The notes: generated from the letters alone by a model not told the origin. A stretch of 64,000 bases of DNA from Cereibacter sphaeroides (GCA_003243455.1 QFQS01000001.1:62001-126000); one strand, 5' to 3'. Numbered from the stretch's first letter, positions 39,534 through 48,865 are shown. Numbers and translations: made by a program.

Positions 39534-40538
39534 TCAGCCGCCGGTATGGCTCATATGCCGCGACACGCGGCCCGCGACCGTCTGGCGCGAATAGTCGAAA
39601 TCATGGCCCTTGGGCTTGCGGACTATCGCCGCCCGGATCGCCTGCTCCACGCCCGCGTCATCGGCGCTTGCCCGCAGCGGCGCGCGCAGATCGGCCATGT
39701 CTTCCTGGCCAAGGCACATGTAAAGTTCGCCCGTGCAGGTCAGCCGGACCCGGTTGCAGCTTTCGCAGAAGTTATGGGTAAGCGGCGTGATGAAGCCGAT
39801 CTTCTGCCCCGTTTCCTCCAGCCGCACATAGCGCGCAGGGCCGCCCGTGCGCTCGGCAAGGTCGATCAGCCCGTAACGCTCGCCCAACTGGCGGCGCAAA
39901 TCCTTCAGCGACCAGTACTGGTCCAGCCGGTCCTCATTGCCCAGATCGCCCATCGGCATGACCTCGATCCAAGTGAGATCATGGCCCTCGCGTGCGCACC
40001 ACTCGGTCAGGCTGAACAACTCATCCTCGTTCACGCCCTTCAGCGCCACCGCATTGATCTTGACCCGCAGCCCCGCTTCTTTCGCCGCCGCGATCCCGTC
40101 CAAGACCTGCGTCAGACGCCCCCAACGGGTGATCTGCGCGAACTTCGCCGGATCCAGCGTGTCGAGCGAGACATTGACCCGCCGCACCCCGCATGCGGCC
40201 AGATCGGCCGCATGCTTGCGCAACTGCGACCCATTGGTGGTCAACGTCAGTTCCTTCAGCGCGCCGCTGTCCAGATGCCGCGACATCGCCTGGAAAAACG
40301 TCATGATCCCGCGCCGCACCAAAGGCTCGCCGCCCGTGATCCGCAGCTTCTGCACGCCCATGCCGACAAAGGCCGAGCAGAGCCTATCCAGTTCTTCCAG
40401 GGTCAACAGGTCGGCCTTGGGCAGAAAGGTCATATGCTCGGACATGCAGTAAACGCAGCGAAAATCGCAACGGTCAGTGACCGAGACACGCAGATAGTCG
40501 ATCCTGCGGGCAAACGTGTCGATAAGCGGCGTGTTCAT
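39534..40538 (-). CDS. moaA: GTP 3',8-cyclase MoaA (molybdenum cofactor synthesis)
   Basis: 334 residues, start ATG 40538. Radical-SAM cluster 'TDRCDFRCVYC' with Cys24, Cys28 and Cys31; 'ITGGEPLVRRGI' for SAM; the C-terminal cluster 'CESCNRVRLTCTGELYMC' that binds GTP; and the essential terminal GG (HTGG). The enzyme turns GTP into 3',8-cyclo-7,8-dihydro-GTP, the first step of molybdopterin synthesis, with MoaC. No other moa gene is nearby. A perfect TATAAT-like box lies about 180 bases upstream. Confidence 0.96.
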   Translation of the reverse strand: MNTPLIDTFARRIDYLRVSVTDRCDFRCVYCMSEHMTFLPKADLLTLEELDRLCSAFVGMGVQKLRITGGEPLVRRGIMTFFQAMSRHLDSGALKELTLTTNGSQLRKHAADLAACGVRRVNVSLDTLDPAKFAQITRWGRLTQVLDGIAAAKEAGLRVKINAVALKGVNEDELFSLTEWCAREGHDLTWIEVMPMGDLGNEDRLDQYWSLKDLRRQLGERYGLIDLAERTGGPARYVRLEETGQKIGFITPLTHNFCESCNRVRLTCTGELYMCLGQEDMADLRAPLRASADDAGVEQAIRAAIVRKPKGHDFDYSRQTVAGRVSRHMSHTGG

Positions 40539-40608
40539 GTCACAATAGGTAAGGAACGGACACGCAAGGGGCAAGCTGTTCCTTGGTATCGTATTTCTTG
40601 CCGAGAGA

Positions 40609-40675
40609 CTGGGGAGGGGGGCTCTGCCCTCTGCCCAGACCCAACCCCCGAGTATATTTGAGAACAGAAAATGGA
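40609..40675. repeat. Rhodobacterales-type extragenic repeat
   Basis: Order GGGGAGGGGGGCTCTGCCCT, then a C-rich part CCCAGACCCAACCCCCGAG, then TATATTTGAGAACAGAAAATGGAAGAGG. This GGGG-GCTCTGCCC-CCCCGAGTATTT-AGA layout matches an extragenic repeat that I recall as abundant in Rhodobacteraceae intergenic regions. It lies in the leader of moaA. It could be a decaying mobile repeat or a structural RNA element. Confidence 0.4.
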
Positions 40676-40715
40676 AGAGGGAGTAAAGATCGAGTTAAGG
40701 TTTGAGATAAGTTAT

Positions 40716-40721
40716 ATTATA
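40716..40721 (-). promoter_or_regulatory. Possible promoter -10 box for moaA
   Basis: TATAAT on the minus strand, in a strikingly AT-rich 60-base stretch (40690-40740) of a GC-rich chromosome. The -35 position holds only GCAATT, a poor match. moaA starts about 180 bases downstream. The rest of 40539-40754 holds the extragenic repeat and no gene. Confidence 0.3.
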
Positions 40722-40754
40722 ATCAATAAGTTGTGGTGAATTGCGCGCGTGCAA

Positions 40755-41426
40755 TCACAGATACTTCGCCGCCTCTTTACGTGCGAAGGCCTTCATCCCA
40801 TCCCCATGCTCGGCCAGAAACACCCGCACCCGGTCGGCGTCATGTTTCGAAAGATCCCGCAGCCACCAGGCGATCGCTTTCTGGATGAACCAGTCCCGGT
40901 CGGCCACATATCCCGCCGCCCATCCCAGCACGGTCTCCCGTATATCCCGGTCAAGTGGCTTCAGATTGTTCATCTTCGCCCAGGGCAGCGTCATCACCAA
41001 CGCCGCCCGCCGCACCCACATGTTCGGATGGGCCGTCCATTCCGCCACCGTCGCAACCCGGTCCGGTTCTGCCAGCAACCGCCGCTGCCCCGCATCGCAG
41101 GCATGGTCCGCAATCGCCCAGGCGTCGAACTCCGGCACCCAGCCGCAGATCAGATCCCACACCGCCTCATCGGGCCGTATCCTTGCCTGAGCCAGCAGCT
41201 TCGCCGCCGCAACCCGCGCCTCGTGAATATCCGTCCGCCAGAAGGCGTCGGCCAGCACGACCCTCTCCTCCACGCTTATCCCGGCGCGCCACCCATCCGC
41301 CAACTCGGCGATCTTCGGCACCCGAATGCCCAGATACCGCCGCGACGCCTTGTGATAGGCTGCGACCTCTGCCGCCGCTATCGGATCGGCAAGCGATTCA
41401 AGTTGAGCCAGCGCCTCGGCGATCAT
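40755..41426 (-). CDS. DNA alkylation repair protein, AlkD-like
   Basis: 223 residues from ATG 41426, which overlaps the preceding stop (ATGA); a longer frame to 41531 would overlap that gene and is rejected. It is made of HEAT-like helical pairs with family phrases 'YHKASRRYLGIRVPKIAELA', 'LADAFWRTDIHEARVAAAKLL', 'VADRDWFIQKAIAWWLRDLSKHD'. AlkD-type glycosylases remove bulky or cationic alkylated bases without base flipping. The tryptophan and aspartate in 'WFIQKAIAWWLRDLSK' fit the DNA-facing groove. It is probably cotranscribed with the pyridoxamine-oxidase-fold gene. Confidence 0.85.
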   Translation of the reverse strand: MIAEALAQLESLADPIAAAEVAAYHKASRRYLGIRVPKIAELADGWRAGISVEERVVLADAFWRTDIHEARVAAAKLLAQARIRPDEAVWDLICGWVPEFDAWAIADHACDAGQRRLLAEPDRVATVAEWTAHPNMWVRRAALVMTLPWAKMNNLKPLDRDIRETVLGWAAGYVADRDWFIQKAIAWWLRDLSKHDADRVRVFLAEHGDGMKAFARKEAAKYL

Positions 41427-41977
41427 TGCAGAAGGTTCGCTTCGATGCCGGTAGGGCGATGGTCGATTGAGGTCGCGTTCTTCTCGGCCCAATACTCTCT
41501 CAGCCCATTCTGACCCTTGTCCTCGGCCCACTTGCGCAGGACCGGACGTTCCTCACGGAAATCCATGAAGGGCACGGCATAGCCGCAGGAAGACTGAACA
41601 AGATCTATCGCGCAGTCCACGATCTGCCGAGCGCCGGGCTGGTCGGGCAAGAGTGACTTCAGCGCGGCCCAGTCCGGGTCGCCGAGATGGACCACCCGTC
41701 CCGTCCCGTAGGCCCGCAGGATCAGCGGTCGCGTCGTGAAGCTGCACCACATCAGCGTGATCCGCGCGCTGTCGGCCAGATGCGGCGCGGTTTCATTGCC
41801 CGAGCCGGTCAGGTTCAGCCACAGAATGCGGTTGGGCCCGACGACGCGCAGGCTGTCCATCCCCTTGGGCGAGATATTCACTCGCCCGTCTCGGGCAGCC
41901 GTGCCGGTAAAGTAGAGGTGCTGCTGGCCGATGAACCTGATGTGATCCTCAGTCAGGCTGTCGAATTGCTTGCCCAT
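41423..41977 (-). CDS. Pyridoxamine 5'-phosphate oxidase-fold protein
   Basis: 184 residues. 'FDSLTEDHIRFIGQQHLYFTGTAARDGRVNISPKG' pattern at the N-terminus, 'ILWLNLTGSGNETAPHL' and 'RITLMWCSFTTRPLILRAYGTG' are typical for the FMN-binding split-barrel family related to PdxH (general stress or flavin/F420 reductase-like members). The substrate is unknown. It sits one base upstream of glmS and overlaps the AlkD-like gene by four bases, so it is in the glmU-glmS transcription unit. Confidence 0.82.
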   Translation of the reverse strand: MGKQFDSLTEDHIRFIGQQHLYFTGTAARDGRVNISPKGMDSLRVVGPNRILWLNLTGSGNETAPHLADSARITLMWCSFTTRPLILRAYGTGRVVHLGDPDWAALKSLLPDQPGARQIVDCAIDLVQSSCGYAVPFMDFREERPVLRKWAEDKGQNGLREYWAEKNATSIDHRPTGIEANLLQ

Positions 41978-43795
41978 TCACTCCACCGTCACGGATTTTG
42001 CAAGGTTGCGCGGCTGGTCCACGTCGGTGCCCTTGGCAATGGCTGTATGATAGGCCAGCAACTGCGCCGCAACGGCATAAAGGATGGGCGCGAAGACCGG
42101 TACGATCTCGGGTAGGGTCAGGCTACGCCAGGCGTCCTGCCCGGCTTCCTCGATGCCCTTCTTGTCCGAGATCAGCAGCACCCGGCCATGGCGCGCCATG
42201 ACCTCTTGCATGTTCGAGACAGTCTTGTCGAAAAGCGCGTCGCGGGGCGCCATGACGATAACCGGGACACGGGCGTCGATCAGCGCGATGGGGCCGTGTT
42301 TGAGCTCACCTGATGCGTAACCTTCAGCGTGTATATAGCTGATTTCCTTTAATTTTAAGGCGCCTTCCAGCGCCAGGGGGAACATAGCGCCGCGCCCCAG
42401 AAACAATACATCCTGCGCCTCAGCCAAATCCTCGGCGATCACGGCAACATCGCGGGCAAGGCCAAGTGCGTGGTTCATCAGGCCGGGCAGCAGCCGCAGC
42501 TCCGCCAGGTGTGAGGCGAGCGTCGCAGCGTCGATATGCTTGCGGTCTTGCGCGGCTTTGAGAGCCAGCAGAGCCAGCACCAGAAGCTGGCAGGTAAAGG
42601 CCTTGGTTGACGCCACGCCCACCTCGATGCCCGCAAGGATCGGCAAGGCCAGATCGCTTTCCCGAGCGATGGAGGAGGTCGGCACGTTCACCACCGAGAC
42701 GATGCGGGCGACCTTTCCCTGAGCATAGCGCAGGGCGGCGAGCGTATCCGCCGTCTCGCCCGATTGGCTGACGAACATCGCCCACGAACTGGGCGACAGC
42801 GGCGGCTCGCGATAACGGAACTCGGATGCGATATCGACCTCAACCGGCAGGCCCGCGATCTGCTCGAACCAGTATTTCGCGACGTGACAGGCGTAGGACG
42901 CGGTGCCGCAGGCGACCAGCGTCAGGCGGTCAACGCCGGTGAAATCGATCTGGGGCAGGTTGAGATCTTGTCCGTCCGGGGTCAGGTAATGCTTCAGAGC
43001 CTCGGCCAGCACAACGGGTTGCTCCGCGATCTCTTTCGCCATGAAGTGCTTGTATCCGGCCTTTTCGATCCGCGTCGCATCGACGTGGATTGTTGAGGCG
43101 GAGCGGTTGGCCCGACGGTTCGCGGCATCATAGATCGTGGCGCCCGTGCGGGTGACGACGGCCCAGTCGCCTTCCTCAAGGTAGGTGATCCTGTCCGTCA
43201 GCGGAGACAGTGCAATCGCGTCCGATCCCACGAACATTTCGCCATCGCCGTGGCCGATGGCGAGGGGCGAGCCCTTGCGGGCGGCAATCATCAGATCTTC
43301 CTCGCCGTCGAAAAGAAAGAGCAGGGCGAAGGCCCCATGGAGTCGTGCCAGCGTTTCGCGTGCGGCATCCGTGGGGGAAAGACCCCGATCCATGTGAAAC
43401 TGCACCAGCAGTGCGACAGTTTCGGTATCGGTCTCCGATTCCTGCTTGTAACCCGCTGCTTCAAGTTCTGCCCGCAACTCACGAAAGTTCTCGATAATTC
43501 CGTTGTGAACGACTGCAACTGGGCCAGCCTTGTGCGGGTGCGCATTACCCACGGTCGCGGCACCATGGGTTGCCCAGCGGGTGTGGCCGATCCCGGCCTT
43601 GCCCGCGAGAGGCTGGTGAACCAGCAGATCGGAGAGGTTAACCAGCTTGCCAACCGCACGGCGGCGGTCGAGATGACCATTGTTGACGGTAGCGATCCCC
43701 GCTGAGTCATAGCCGCGATACTCCAGCCGCTTCAGCGACTCGACCAGAAGCGGGGCCACTTCGTGATGGCCCAGAACGCCGACAATCCCGCACAT
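41978..43795 (-). CDS. glmS: Glucosamine-6-phosphate synthase (isomerising)
   Basis: 605 residues. N-terminal glutaminase with Cys2 as nucleophile (MCGIVGVLG), 'RWATHGAATVGNAHPH' and 'VVHNGIIENFRELR'; C-terminal two SIS domains with 'VACGTASYACHVAKYW', 'SQSGETADTLAALRYA' and the end 'LAKSVTVE'. It converts fructose 6-phosphate and glutamine to glucosamine 6-phosphate, the first step to UDP-GlcNAc for peptidoglycan and LPS. Its ATG overlaps the glmU stop, so the pathway's first and last enzymes are made together. Confidence 0.97.
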   Translation of the reverse strand: MCGIVGVLGHHEVAPLLVESLKRLEYRGYDSAGIATVNNGHLDRRRAVGKLVNLSDLLVHQPLAGKAGIGHTRWATHGAATVGNAHPHKAGPVAVVHNGIIENFRELRAELEAAGYKQESETDTETVALLVQFHMDRGLSPTDAARETLARLHGAFALLFLFDGEEDLMIAARKGSPLAIGHGDGEMFVGSDAIALSPLTDRITYLEEGDWAVVTRTGATIYDAANRRANRSASTIHVDATRIEKAGYKHFMAKEIAEQPVVLAEALKHYLTPDGQDLNLPQIDFTGVDRLTLVACGTASYACHVAKYWFEQIAGLPVEVDIASEFRYREPPLSPSSWAMFVSQSGETADTLAALRYAQGKVARIVSVVNVPTSSIARESDLALPILAGIEVGVASTKAFTCQLLVLALLALKAAQDRKHIDAATLASHLAELRLLPGLMNHALGLARDVAVIAEDLAEAQDVLFLGRGAMFPLALEGALKLKEISYIHAEGYASGELKHGPIALIDARVPVIVMAPRDALFDKTVSNMQEVMARHGRVLLISDKKGIEEAGQDAWRSLTLPEIVPVFAPILYAVAAQLLAYHTAIAKGTDVDQPRNLAKSVTVE

Positions 43796-45144
43796 CAGTT
43801 CTTTTCCTTCGCCGCCTTGAGCGCGCGCAGATGCTCCATCAGCCGCACCGCGAACCCGTGTTTGTTGACCTGCTTGGAGCGGGCAAAGGCCAGCGCCTCT
43901 GCCGGGACGTTCTCGGTGATGACCGAACCGGAGGCTGTCATCGCATGGGCTCCGACGCTCACCGGCGCGACCAGCATCGTGTCCGACCCGATGAAGGCAT
44001 GTGCGCCGATCTCGGTGTGATGCTTGCCGACGCCGTCATAGTTGCAGGTGACGGTGCCCGCGCCGATGTTGGTATGCTTGCCCACATGGGCATCACCCAG
44101 ATAGGTCAGGTGGCCAACCTTCACGCCTTCGTCCAGGATCGCGTTCTTCAACTCGACGAAGTTGCCGACATGGACATCTTCCGCCAGTTCCGCGCCGGGG
44201 CGCAGGCGGGCGAAGGGGCCGACGGTTGCGCCGCGGCTGACGTGGCAGCCTTCCAGATGGCAGAAGGCGTGGATGGTCGCGCCGGATTCTATCGTGACGC
44301 CGGGGCCAAAGACCACATTCGGGCCGATGGTCGCGTCGCGGCCCACGTGGGTATCCAGCGCGAAGAAAACCGTGGCGGGGTCGGTCAGGGTTACGCCGTT
44401 GTCCAGCGCCTCGGCCCGTGCCGACTGCTGGAACAGGGCCTCGGCAGCGGCGAGTTCGGCGCGCGTGTTGATGCCCAGCGTCTCGGCTTCATCGCAGCGG
44501 ACCACGCCCGTGCTCAGCCCCTCGGCGCGCGCCAGTTCGACAATGTCGGTCAGGTAGTATTCGCCCGACGCATTCTGGTTGCCGATCTTTGACACAAGGC
44601 GACGTAGGGTCTGGGCGTCGGCGCAGATCACACCAGAATTGCAGAGGGTTATGGCGCGATCTTCGGGCGATGCGTCCTTGAACTCGACGATCTTCTGCAA
44701 CTCGTCGTCCTGGGCCACAAGGCGACCATAGCGACCGGGATCGGCAGCCTCGAACCCCAGGACTACGACCGCATGGCGCTCGCGAGCCTCTTGCATGGCC
44801 TCCAATGTCTCGGGGCGCACAAAGGGGGTGTCACAGTAGAGAATAATTGCGTCGCCAGTTGCGCCTTCCAGCAAGGGGGCTGCCTGAAGAACGGCGTGGC
44901 CGGTGCCAAGCTGTTCCTCCTGAACAACCACGTCGGCGGCGTGATCGAAGGCTTTCGCCGACTTGGTGACCGCCGCTGCGCCATGGCCAGCGACCACGAT
45001 GGTGCGGTCGGGGTCCAGCGCCTGTCCTGCCCGCATGGCGTGGTGCAAAAGCGGTGCGCCGCCAAGCACATGCAGCGCCTTGGGTAGGTCAGAATTCATG
45101 CGCGTGCCCTGTCCGGCGGCAAGAATGATGAGCGAGACGGGCAT
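43795..45144 (-). CDS. glmU: Bifunctional GlcNAc-1-phosphate uridyltransferase / GlcN-1-P acetyltransferase
   Basis: 449 residues from ATG 45144 with AAGGGGTCCTC upstream. N-terminal nucleotidyltransferase 'LIILAAGQGTRMNSDLPKAL', 'YCDTPFVRPETL'; C-terminal left-handed beta-helix with hexapeptides ('GPNVVFGPGVTIESGATIH', 'VGNFVELKNAILDEG', 'GKHTNIGAGTVTCNYDG'). It makes UDP-GlcNAc in the last two steps of the pathway started by GlmS. An ATG 25 codons earlier would read into the divergent gph gene and is rejected. The last residues of the reading frame overlap glmS by one base. Confidence 0.97.
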   Translation of the reverse strand: MPVSLIILAAGQGTRMNSDLPKALHVLGGAPLLHHAMRAGQALDPDRTIVVAGHGAAAVTKSAKAFDHAADVVVQEEQLGTGHAVLQAAPLLEGATGDAIILYCDTPFVRPETLEAMQEARERHAVVVLGFEAADPGRYGRLVAQDDELQKIVEFKDASPEDRAITLCNSGVICADAQTLRRLVSKIGNQNASGEYYLTDIVELARAEGLSTGVVRCDEAETLGINTRAELAAAEALFQQSARAEALDNGVTLTDPATVFFALDTHVGRDATIGPNVVFGPGVTIESGATIHAFCHLEGCHVSRGATVGPFARLRPGAELAEDVHVGNFVELKNAILDEGVKVGHLTYLGDAHVGKHTNIGAGTVTCNYDGVGKHHTEIGAHAFIGSDTMLVAPVSVGAHAMTASGSVITENVPAEALAFARSKQVNKHGFAVRLMEHLRALKAAKEKN

Positions 45145-45247
45145 GAGGACCCCTTTCCTTCTGTCGGCCCCCGTTTTAACCGGAGTGGTGGGGGCCGCAA
45201 GCGCCCGGACGATCACCATACCTTTCGCCAGATTTCAGGGGCTCATC

Positions 45248-45907
45248 TTGCGCACAGTTGTCTTTGACCTTGACGGAACGCTGGCCGACACGAGCGCGGA
45301 CCTGATCGCGGCGGCGAATGCCTGTTTCCGCGCTCTGGGGCATGGCGACATGCTGGACCAGACCGACGCCCTGACCGCGTTTCAGGGCGGACGCGCGATG
45401 CTGCGGCTGGGGTTGCAGAGGCTGGACCTTTTGAACGAGGCCGAGGTCGATCGGCAGTATCCCCACCTTCTGTCCGCCTATGCCGATGCAATCGACACCC
45501 ATACCCGCCTGTATCCCGGCGCGGCCGAGGCGGTCGAACGCCTGCGGGCCGAGGGCTATGCTACCGCGATCTGCACCAACAAACCCGAGGCGCTGGCCGA
45601 GACGTTGATGCAGCGCCTTGGCGTGCGCAACCTGTTCGGCTCGCTCGTCGGCGCCGATACCCTTCCGGTGCGCAAGCCCGACCCGGCGCCACTGAACCTT
45701 GCCCTGTCGCGGGTAGGCGGGCGCGCGGACCGGGCTATCCTGATCGGCGACACCGACACCGACCGCCTGACCGGTCGCAATGCCGGCGTTCCGGTCGCCC
45801 TGGTGACCTTTGGCCCCGAGGGGCACGAGGTCGCACGCATGAAACCCGAAGCGCTGCTCGATCATTTCGACGACCTGTCGGCGCTTGTCGCGCAGATCAT
45901 CCGCTGA
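45248..45907 (+). CDS. gph: Phosphoglycolate phosphatase (HAD superfamily)
   Basis: 219 residues when started at TTG 45248, preceded by CAGGGG; the N-terminus would then be (M)RTVVFDLDGTLADTSAD with Asp7 and Asp9 as catalytic pair. Further HAD motifs are 'AICTNKPEALAETLM' and 'KPDPAPLNLALSRVGG...ILIGDTDTD'. Length and the 'ICTNKPE' motif fit Gph, which hydrolyses 2-phosphoglycolate from oxygenase activity of RuBisCO or from DNA repair. It is divergent from glmU. Its 3' end overlaps the SnoaL-like gene on the other strand by 11 bases. Confidence 0.85.
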   Translation: MRTVVFDLDGTLADTSADLIAAANACFRALGHGDMLDQTDALTAFQGGRAMLRLGLQRLDLLNEAEVDRQYPHLLSAYADAIDTHTRLYPGAAEAVERLRAEGYATAICTNKPEALAETLMQRLGVRNLFGSLVGADTLPVRKPDPAPLNLALSRVGGRADRAILIGDTDTDRLTGRNAGVPVALVTFGPEGHEVARMKPEALLDHFDDLSALVAQIIR

Positions 45908-46304
45908 TCGCCCGCCCCTCGACCTGCCGGGTGTAGTCGGCCGCATCATACCAGCCGCGCGAAGCCAGGACAAATCCGTCGCCATCCAGATCCCATTCTT
46001 CCAGTCCCGAGATGCGGAGCGGTCGTTTCGTTGCCGCGTGGTGGCCGGTGAAGGTCCACAGATAGGCGACATGGTCGCCCGCGATGCGAGTCCCGTCGCA
46101 GACAAGATTCAGGTCCGGCACGTCGGCGAAAAAGCCTTCTGCCATCGCCTGAATCCCGGCCCGCCCGACCCAGGGTGTTCCCCGGTTGATGACGATCTGG
46201 CCGTGCGGAGCGTAATAGGACGCCACATTGGCGGCCGAACCCGAGTTCCATGCAGCCGTGTAGTCTATGGCAAGGCGCGCAATCCTGGCATCATTGTCGG
46301 TCAT
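45897..46304 (-). CDS. SnoaL-like / NTF2-fold protein
   Basis: 135 residues, with 'RLAIDYTAAWNSGSAANVASYYA' and 'GTPWVGRAGIQAMAEGFFADVPDLNL', followed by beta strands 'HVAYLWTFTGHHAATKRPL' and 'ISGLEEWDLDGDGFVL'. This helix-then-curved-sheet layout is typical of ester cyclase or SnoaL-type proteins, most of unknown function. No signal peptide. Convergent to gph and divergent from the MFS gene, so it is probably a single-gene unit. Confidence 0.8.
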   Translation of the reverse strand: MTDNDARIARLAIDYTAAWNSGSAANVASYYAPHGQIVINRGTPWVGRAGIQAMAEGFFADVPDLNLVCDGTRIAGDHVAYLWTFTGHHAATKRPLRISGLEEWDLDGDGFVLASRGWYDAADYTRQVEGRAISG

Positions 46305-46384
46305 CTTGATCCTCGCTTTGTGATAGCTGTTTGACAGGGTCGAACCGTGACCCTACCCTAACCTTTCCCCGACAGAGCGTTTCA

Positions 46385-47620
46385 ATGAATTACGCCGCCC
46401 CTTCCCCCCATGCCGTGCTGTTCGCGCTGATCACCGTGTTCCTCGACATGGTTGGCTTCGGCATAATCATGCCCGTTCTGCCGCAGCTGATCGAGGATGT
46501 GGGCCATATCGATCTGGCGGGCGCCTCGATCATCGGCGGCTGGATGTTCGTGGCCTTTTCGCTGGCGCAGTTCATTTGCAGCCCGATCGCCGGTAACCTG
46601 TCGGATCGCTACGGGCGGCGGCCGCTGCTGTTGCTGGCGATCTTTGGGCTGGGACTGGATTTCCTGTTCTGCGCGCTGGCGCCCACGTTGTTCTGGTTGT
46701 TCGTCGGACGCATTCTGGCCGGGATATGCGGATCGTCCTATGTCATCGCCAACGCCTATATAGCGGATGTGACGCCGCCCGATCAGCGGGCGAAAGCCTT
46801 TGGCATGATGGGGGCCGCTTTCGGCGTGGGCTTCGTTCTGGGGCCGGCACTTGGAGGCTTGCTGGGAGAGCTGGGGCCTCGCGTGCCGTTCTTCGTCGCA
46901 GCGGGTATCTCGGCGTTAAACCTCATATACGGCTTCTTCGTGCTGCCCGAGTCATTGCCGCCCGAAAAACGCCGACCGTTTGAATGGCGGCGCGCAAATC
47001 CCTTCGGTGCGCTGAAAGTATTCCGGCAGTATTCCGGTGTTCTGCCGTTGCTGACAGTGCTGACGGTGTTCTTTTTCGCCACCTCGGTCTACCCGGCGAT
47101 CTGGGCCTTCTGGGGTATAGCCAAGTTCGGGTGGAGCGCCGCGCTGGTTGGCTTGACACTGGCCGCATTCGGGATCGTGACCGCGCTGTTCCAGGGATTT
47201 CTGACGGGACCAGCTGTGGCACGTTTTGGAGAGTGGCGTGTTGCGCTGATCGGACTTGTGGCCGCGGCGGCGGTCCTGGCGGGATACGGAATGGTTACAA
47301 GTCTGACGGGGGTTCTGATCCTGCTGATCCTGCATGGGCCGGAAGGTTTCGTGCATCCGATGCTGACCGCGATGATGTCGAAGGCGGTGCCGGATGATGC
47401 GCAGGGAGAGTTGCAGGGCGGCATCTCGGCGGTCACAAATCTGGCCATGCTGTTCGGCACGCTGATCTTCGCGCAGGTCTTCGGTCGTTTCATGGCTGAA
47501 GATGCAGCGTTTCGTTCACCCGATGTGGCCTATTACCTGGCATCGGCAATACTGTTCGTGACGTTGATCCTGTTTCTTCTACTGGTGCGCCGCCCCGCTG
47601 CGGTGGCTTCGCAGGCCTAA
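46385..47620 (+). CDS. MFS transporter, TetA/DHA1-like exporter
   Basis: 411 residues with about twelve membrane helices. Family phrases are 'ITVFLDMVGFGIIMPVLPQ' in helix 1, motif A 'GNLSDRYGRRPLLLLAI' between helices 2 and 3, and motif C-like 'GAAFGVGFVLGPALGGLLGELG' in helix 5. These are the marks of TCR/Tet proton-driven drug exporters. ATG 46385 was chosen; an in-frame opening at 46331 adds 18 polar residues without a ribosome site. The substrate is unknown. The downstream aminotransferase gene begins four bases later. Confidence 0.88.
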   Translation: MNYAAPSPHAVLFALITVFLDMVGFGIIMPVLPQLIEDVGHIDLAGASIIGGWMFVAFSLAQFICSPIAGNLSDRYGRRPLLLLAIFGLGLDFLFCALAPTLFWLFVGRILAGICGSSYVIANAYIADVTPPDQRAKAFGMMGAAFGVGFVLGPALGGLLGELGPRVPFFVAAGISALNLIYGFFVLPESLPPEKRRPFEWRRANPFGALKVFRQYSGVLPLLTVLTVFFFATSVYPAIWAFWGIAKFGWSAALVGLTLAAFGIVTALFQGFLTGPAVARFGEWRVALIGLVAAAAVLAGYGMVTSLTGVLILLILHGPEGFVHPMLTAMMSKAVPDDAQGELQGGISAVTNLAMLFGTLIFAQVFGRFMAEDAAFRSPDVAYYLASAILFVTLILFLLLVRRPAAVASQA

Positions 47621-47623
47621 GTC

Positions 47624-48853
47624 ATGGAACGTTTCACCGGCAGCTTCACCCAGCAGGAACCAATTCCCGATGAGGGGATCGAAGCGGCGCTCGCCGTCCT
47701 GCGACATGGACGTCTGCACCGTTATAACGTCGCTGCGGGCGAGGTGGCCGAGGCCGCGCTGCTGGAAGAGGAATTCGCGGCCCTGACCGGGGCACACTAT
47801 TGCCTGGCCGTCGCTTCGGGTGGTTACGCCATGGGCTGCGCGTTGCGGGCTGTGGGTGTCAGGGCAGGGGATCGCGTTCTGTCGAATGGCTTCACGCTTG
47901 CCCCTGTGCCCGGCGCGATTGCCTCGTTGGGTGCCGCGCCTGTATTTGTCGAGGTGACGCAGGCGCTGACCATTGATCTGGACGATCTTGCGGCAAAAAT
48001 CGAAGCTTCCGGGGCGCGCGTGCTGCTGCTCAGCCACATGCGCGGGCATGTCTGTGACATGGACCGGCTGATGGCGATCTGCGATGCGGCGGGCGTTATC
48101 GTCGTCGAGGACTGCGCCCATACGATGGGGGCGACGTGGCGGGGCGTTCCCTCGGGGCGGCATGGCCTTGTCGCCTGCTATTCGACGCAGACCTATAAGC
48201 ACGCCAATTCGGGTGAGGGCGGTCTGCTGATTTCGGACGATGCGCAGGTGATGGCGCGGGCGATCCTCTTGTCGGGCAGCTATATGCTCTACGCCCGTCA
48301 CCGCGCGGCGCCACCCGCAGAGGCTTTCGAGGGTTTGCGCTATGAGGTGCCGAATATCTCTGGTCGCATGGACAACCTTCGTGCCGCCATACTGCGCCCT
48401 CAGTTGGCGACATTGGCCGAACGGGTCGCGCGATGGGAGCAGTTGTATCGCGCGCTTGAGGATGGATTGCGCGGCACCAGCGGGCTGCAACTTATCCAGC
48501 GTCCCGAAGAAGAGGGCTTCGTCGGCTCGTCCTTCCAGTTCCTGCTGCCCGGATGGTCGCCAGCGCGAGTGCAGGCTTTGATCGCCCGTGCGTCGGCTCG
48601 GGGGGTAGAGGTGAAGTGGTTCGGAGCGGATGAGCCTGTTGCCTTTACCTCGCGCTATGACCACTGGCGTTATGCCAACCCGCAGCCCTTGCTGCAGACC
48701 GACAGGGTGCTGGCCGGATTGATCGACCTGCGGTTGCCGCTGACATTCAGCGTCGAGGATGTCGCGATGATCGGCCGCATACTGAAGGCCGAGGTCAGCG
48801 CCGTGTTCCAGGGGGGCGAGGCTGCGCCTCAGGCCGTTCCGCTTGGCGACTGA
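47624..48853 (+). CDS. DegT/DnrJ/EryC1-family PLP-dependent aminotransferase
   Basis: 409 residues. 'CLAVASGGYAMGCALRAVGV' (cofactor phosphate), 'VLSNGFTLAPVPGAIASLGA', 'VIVVEDCAHTMGATW' (Asp163 pairs with the PLP nitrogen) and 'YSTQTYKHANSGEGG' with Lys192 as the Schiff-base residue. This fold makes amino sugars or related cell-surface building blocks, but no sugar nucleotide genes are near. It may be co-transcribed with the MFS gene, which would fit synthesis and export of one compound. Confidence 0.85.
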   Translation: MERFTGSFTQQEPIPDEGIEAALAVLRHGRLHRYNVAAGEVAEAALLEEEFAALTGAHYCLAVASGGYAMGCALRAVGVRAGDRVLSNGFTLAPVPGAIASLGAAPVFVEVTQALTIDLDDLAAKIEASGARVLLLSHMRGHVCDMDRLMAICDAAGVIVVEDCAHTMGATWRGVPSGRHGLVACYSTQTYKHANSGEGGLLISDDAQVMARAILLSGSYMLYARHRAAPPAEAFEGLRYEVPNISGRMDNLRAAILRPQLATLAERVARWEQLYRALEDGLRGTSGLQLIQRPEEEGFVGSSFQFLLPGWSPARVQALIARASARGVEVKWFGADEPVAFTSRYDHWRYANPQPLLQTDRVLAGLIDLRLPLTFSVEDVAMIGRILKAEVSAVFQGGEAAPQAVPLGD

Positions 48854-48865
48854 ACTTGCGCGGCA

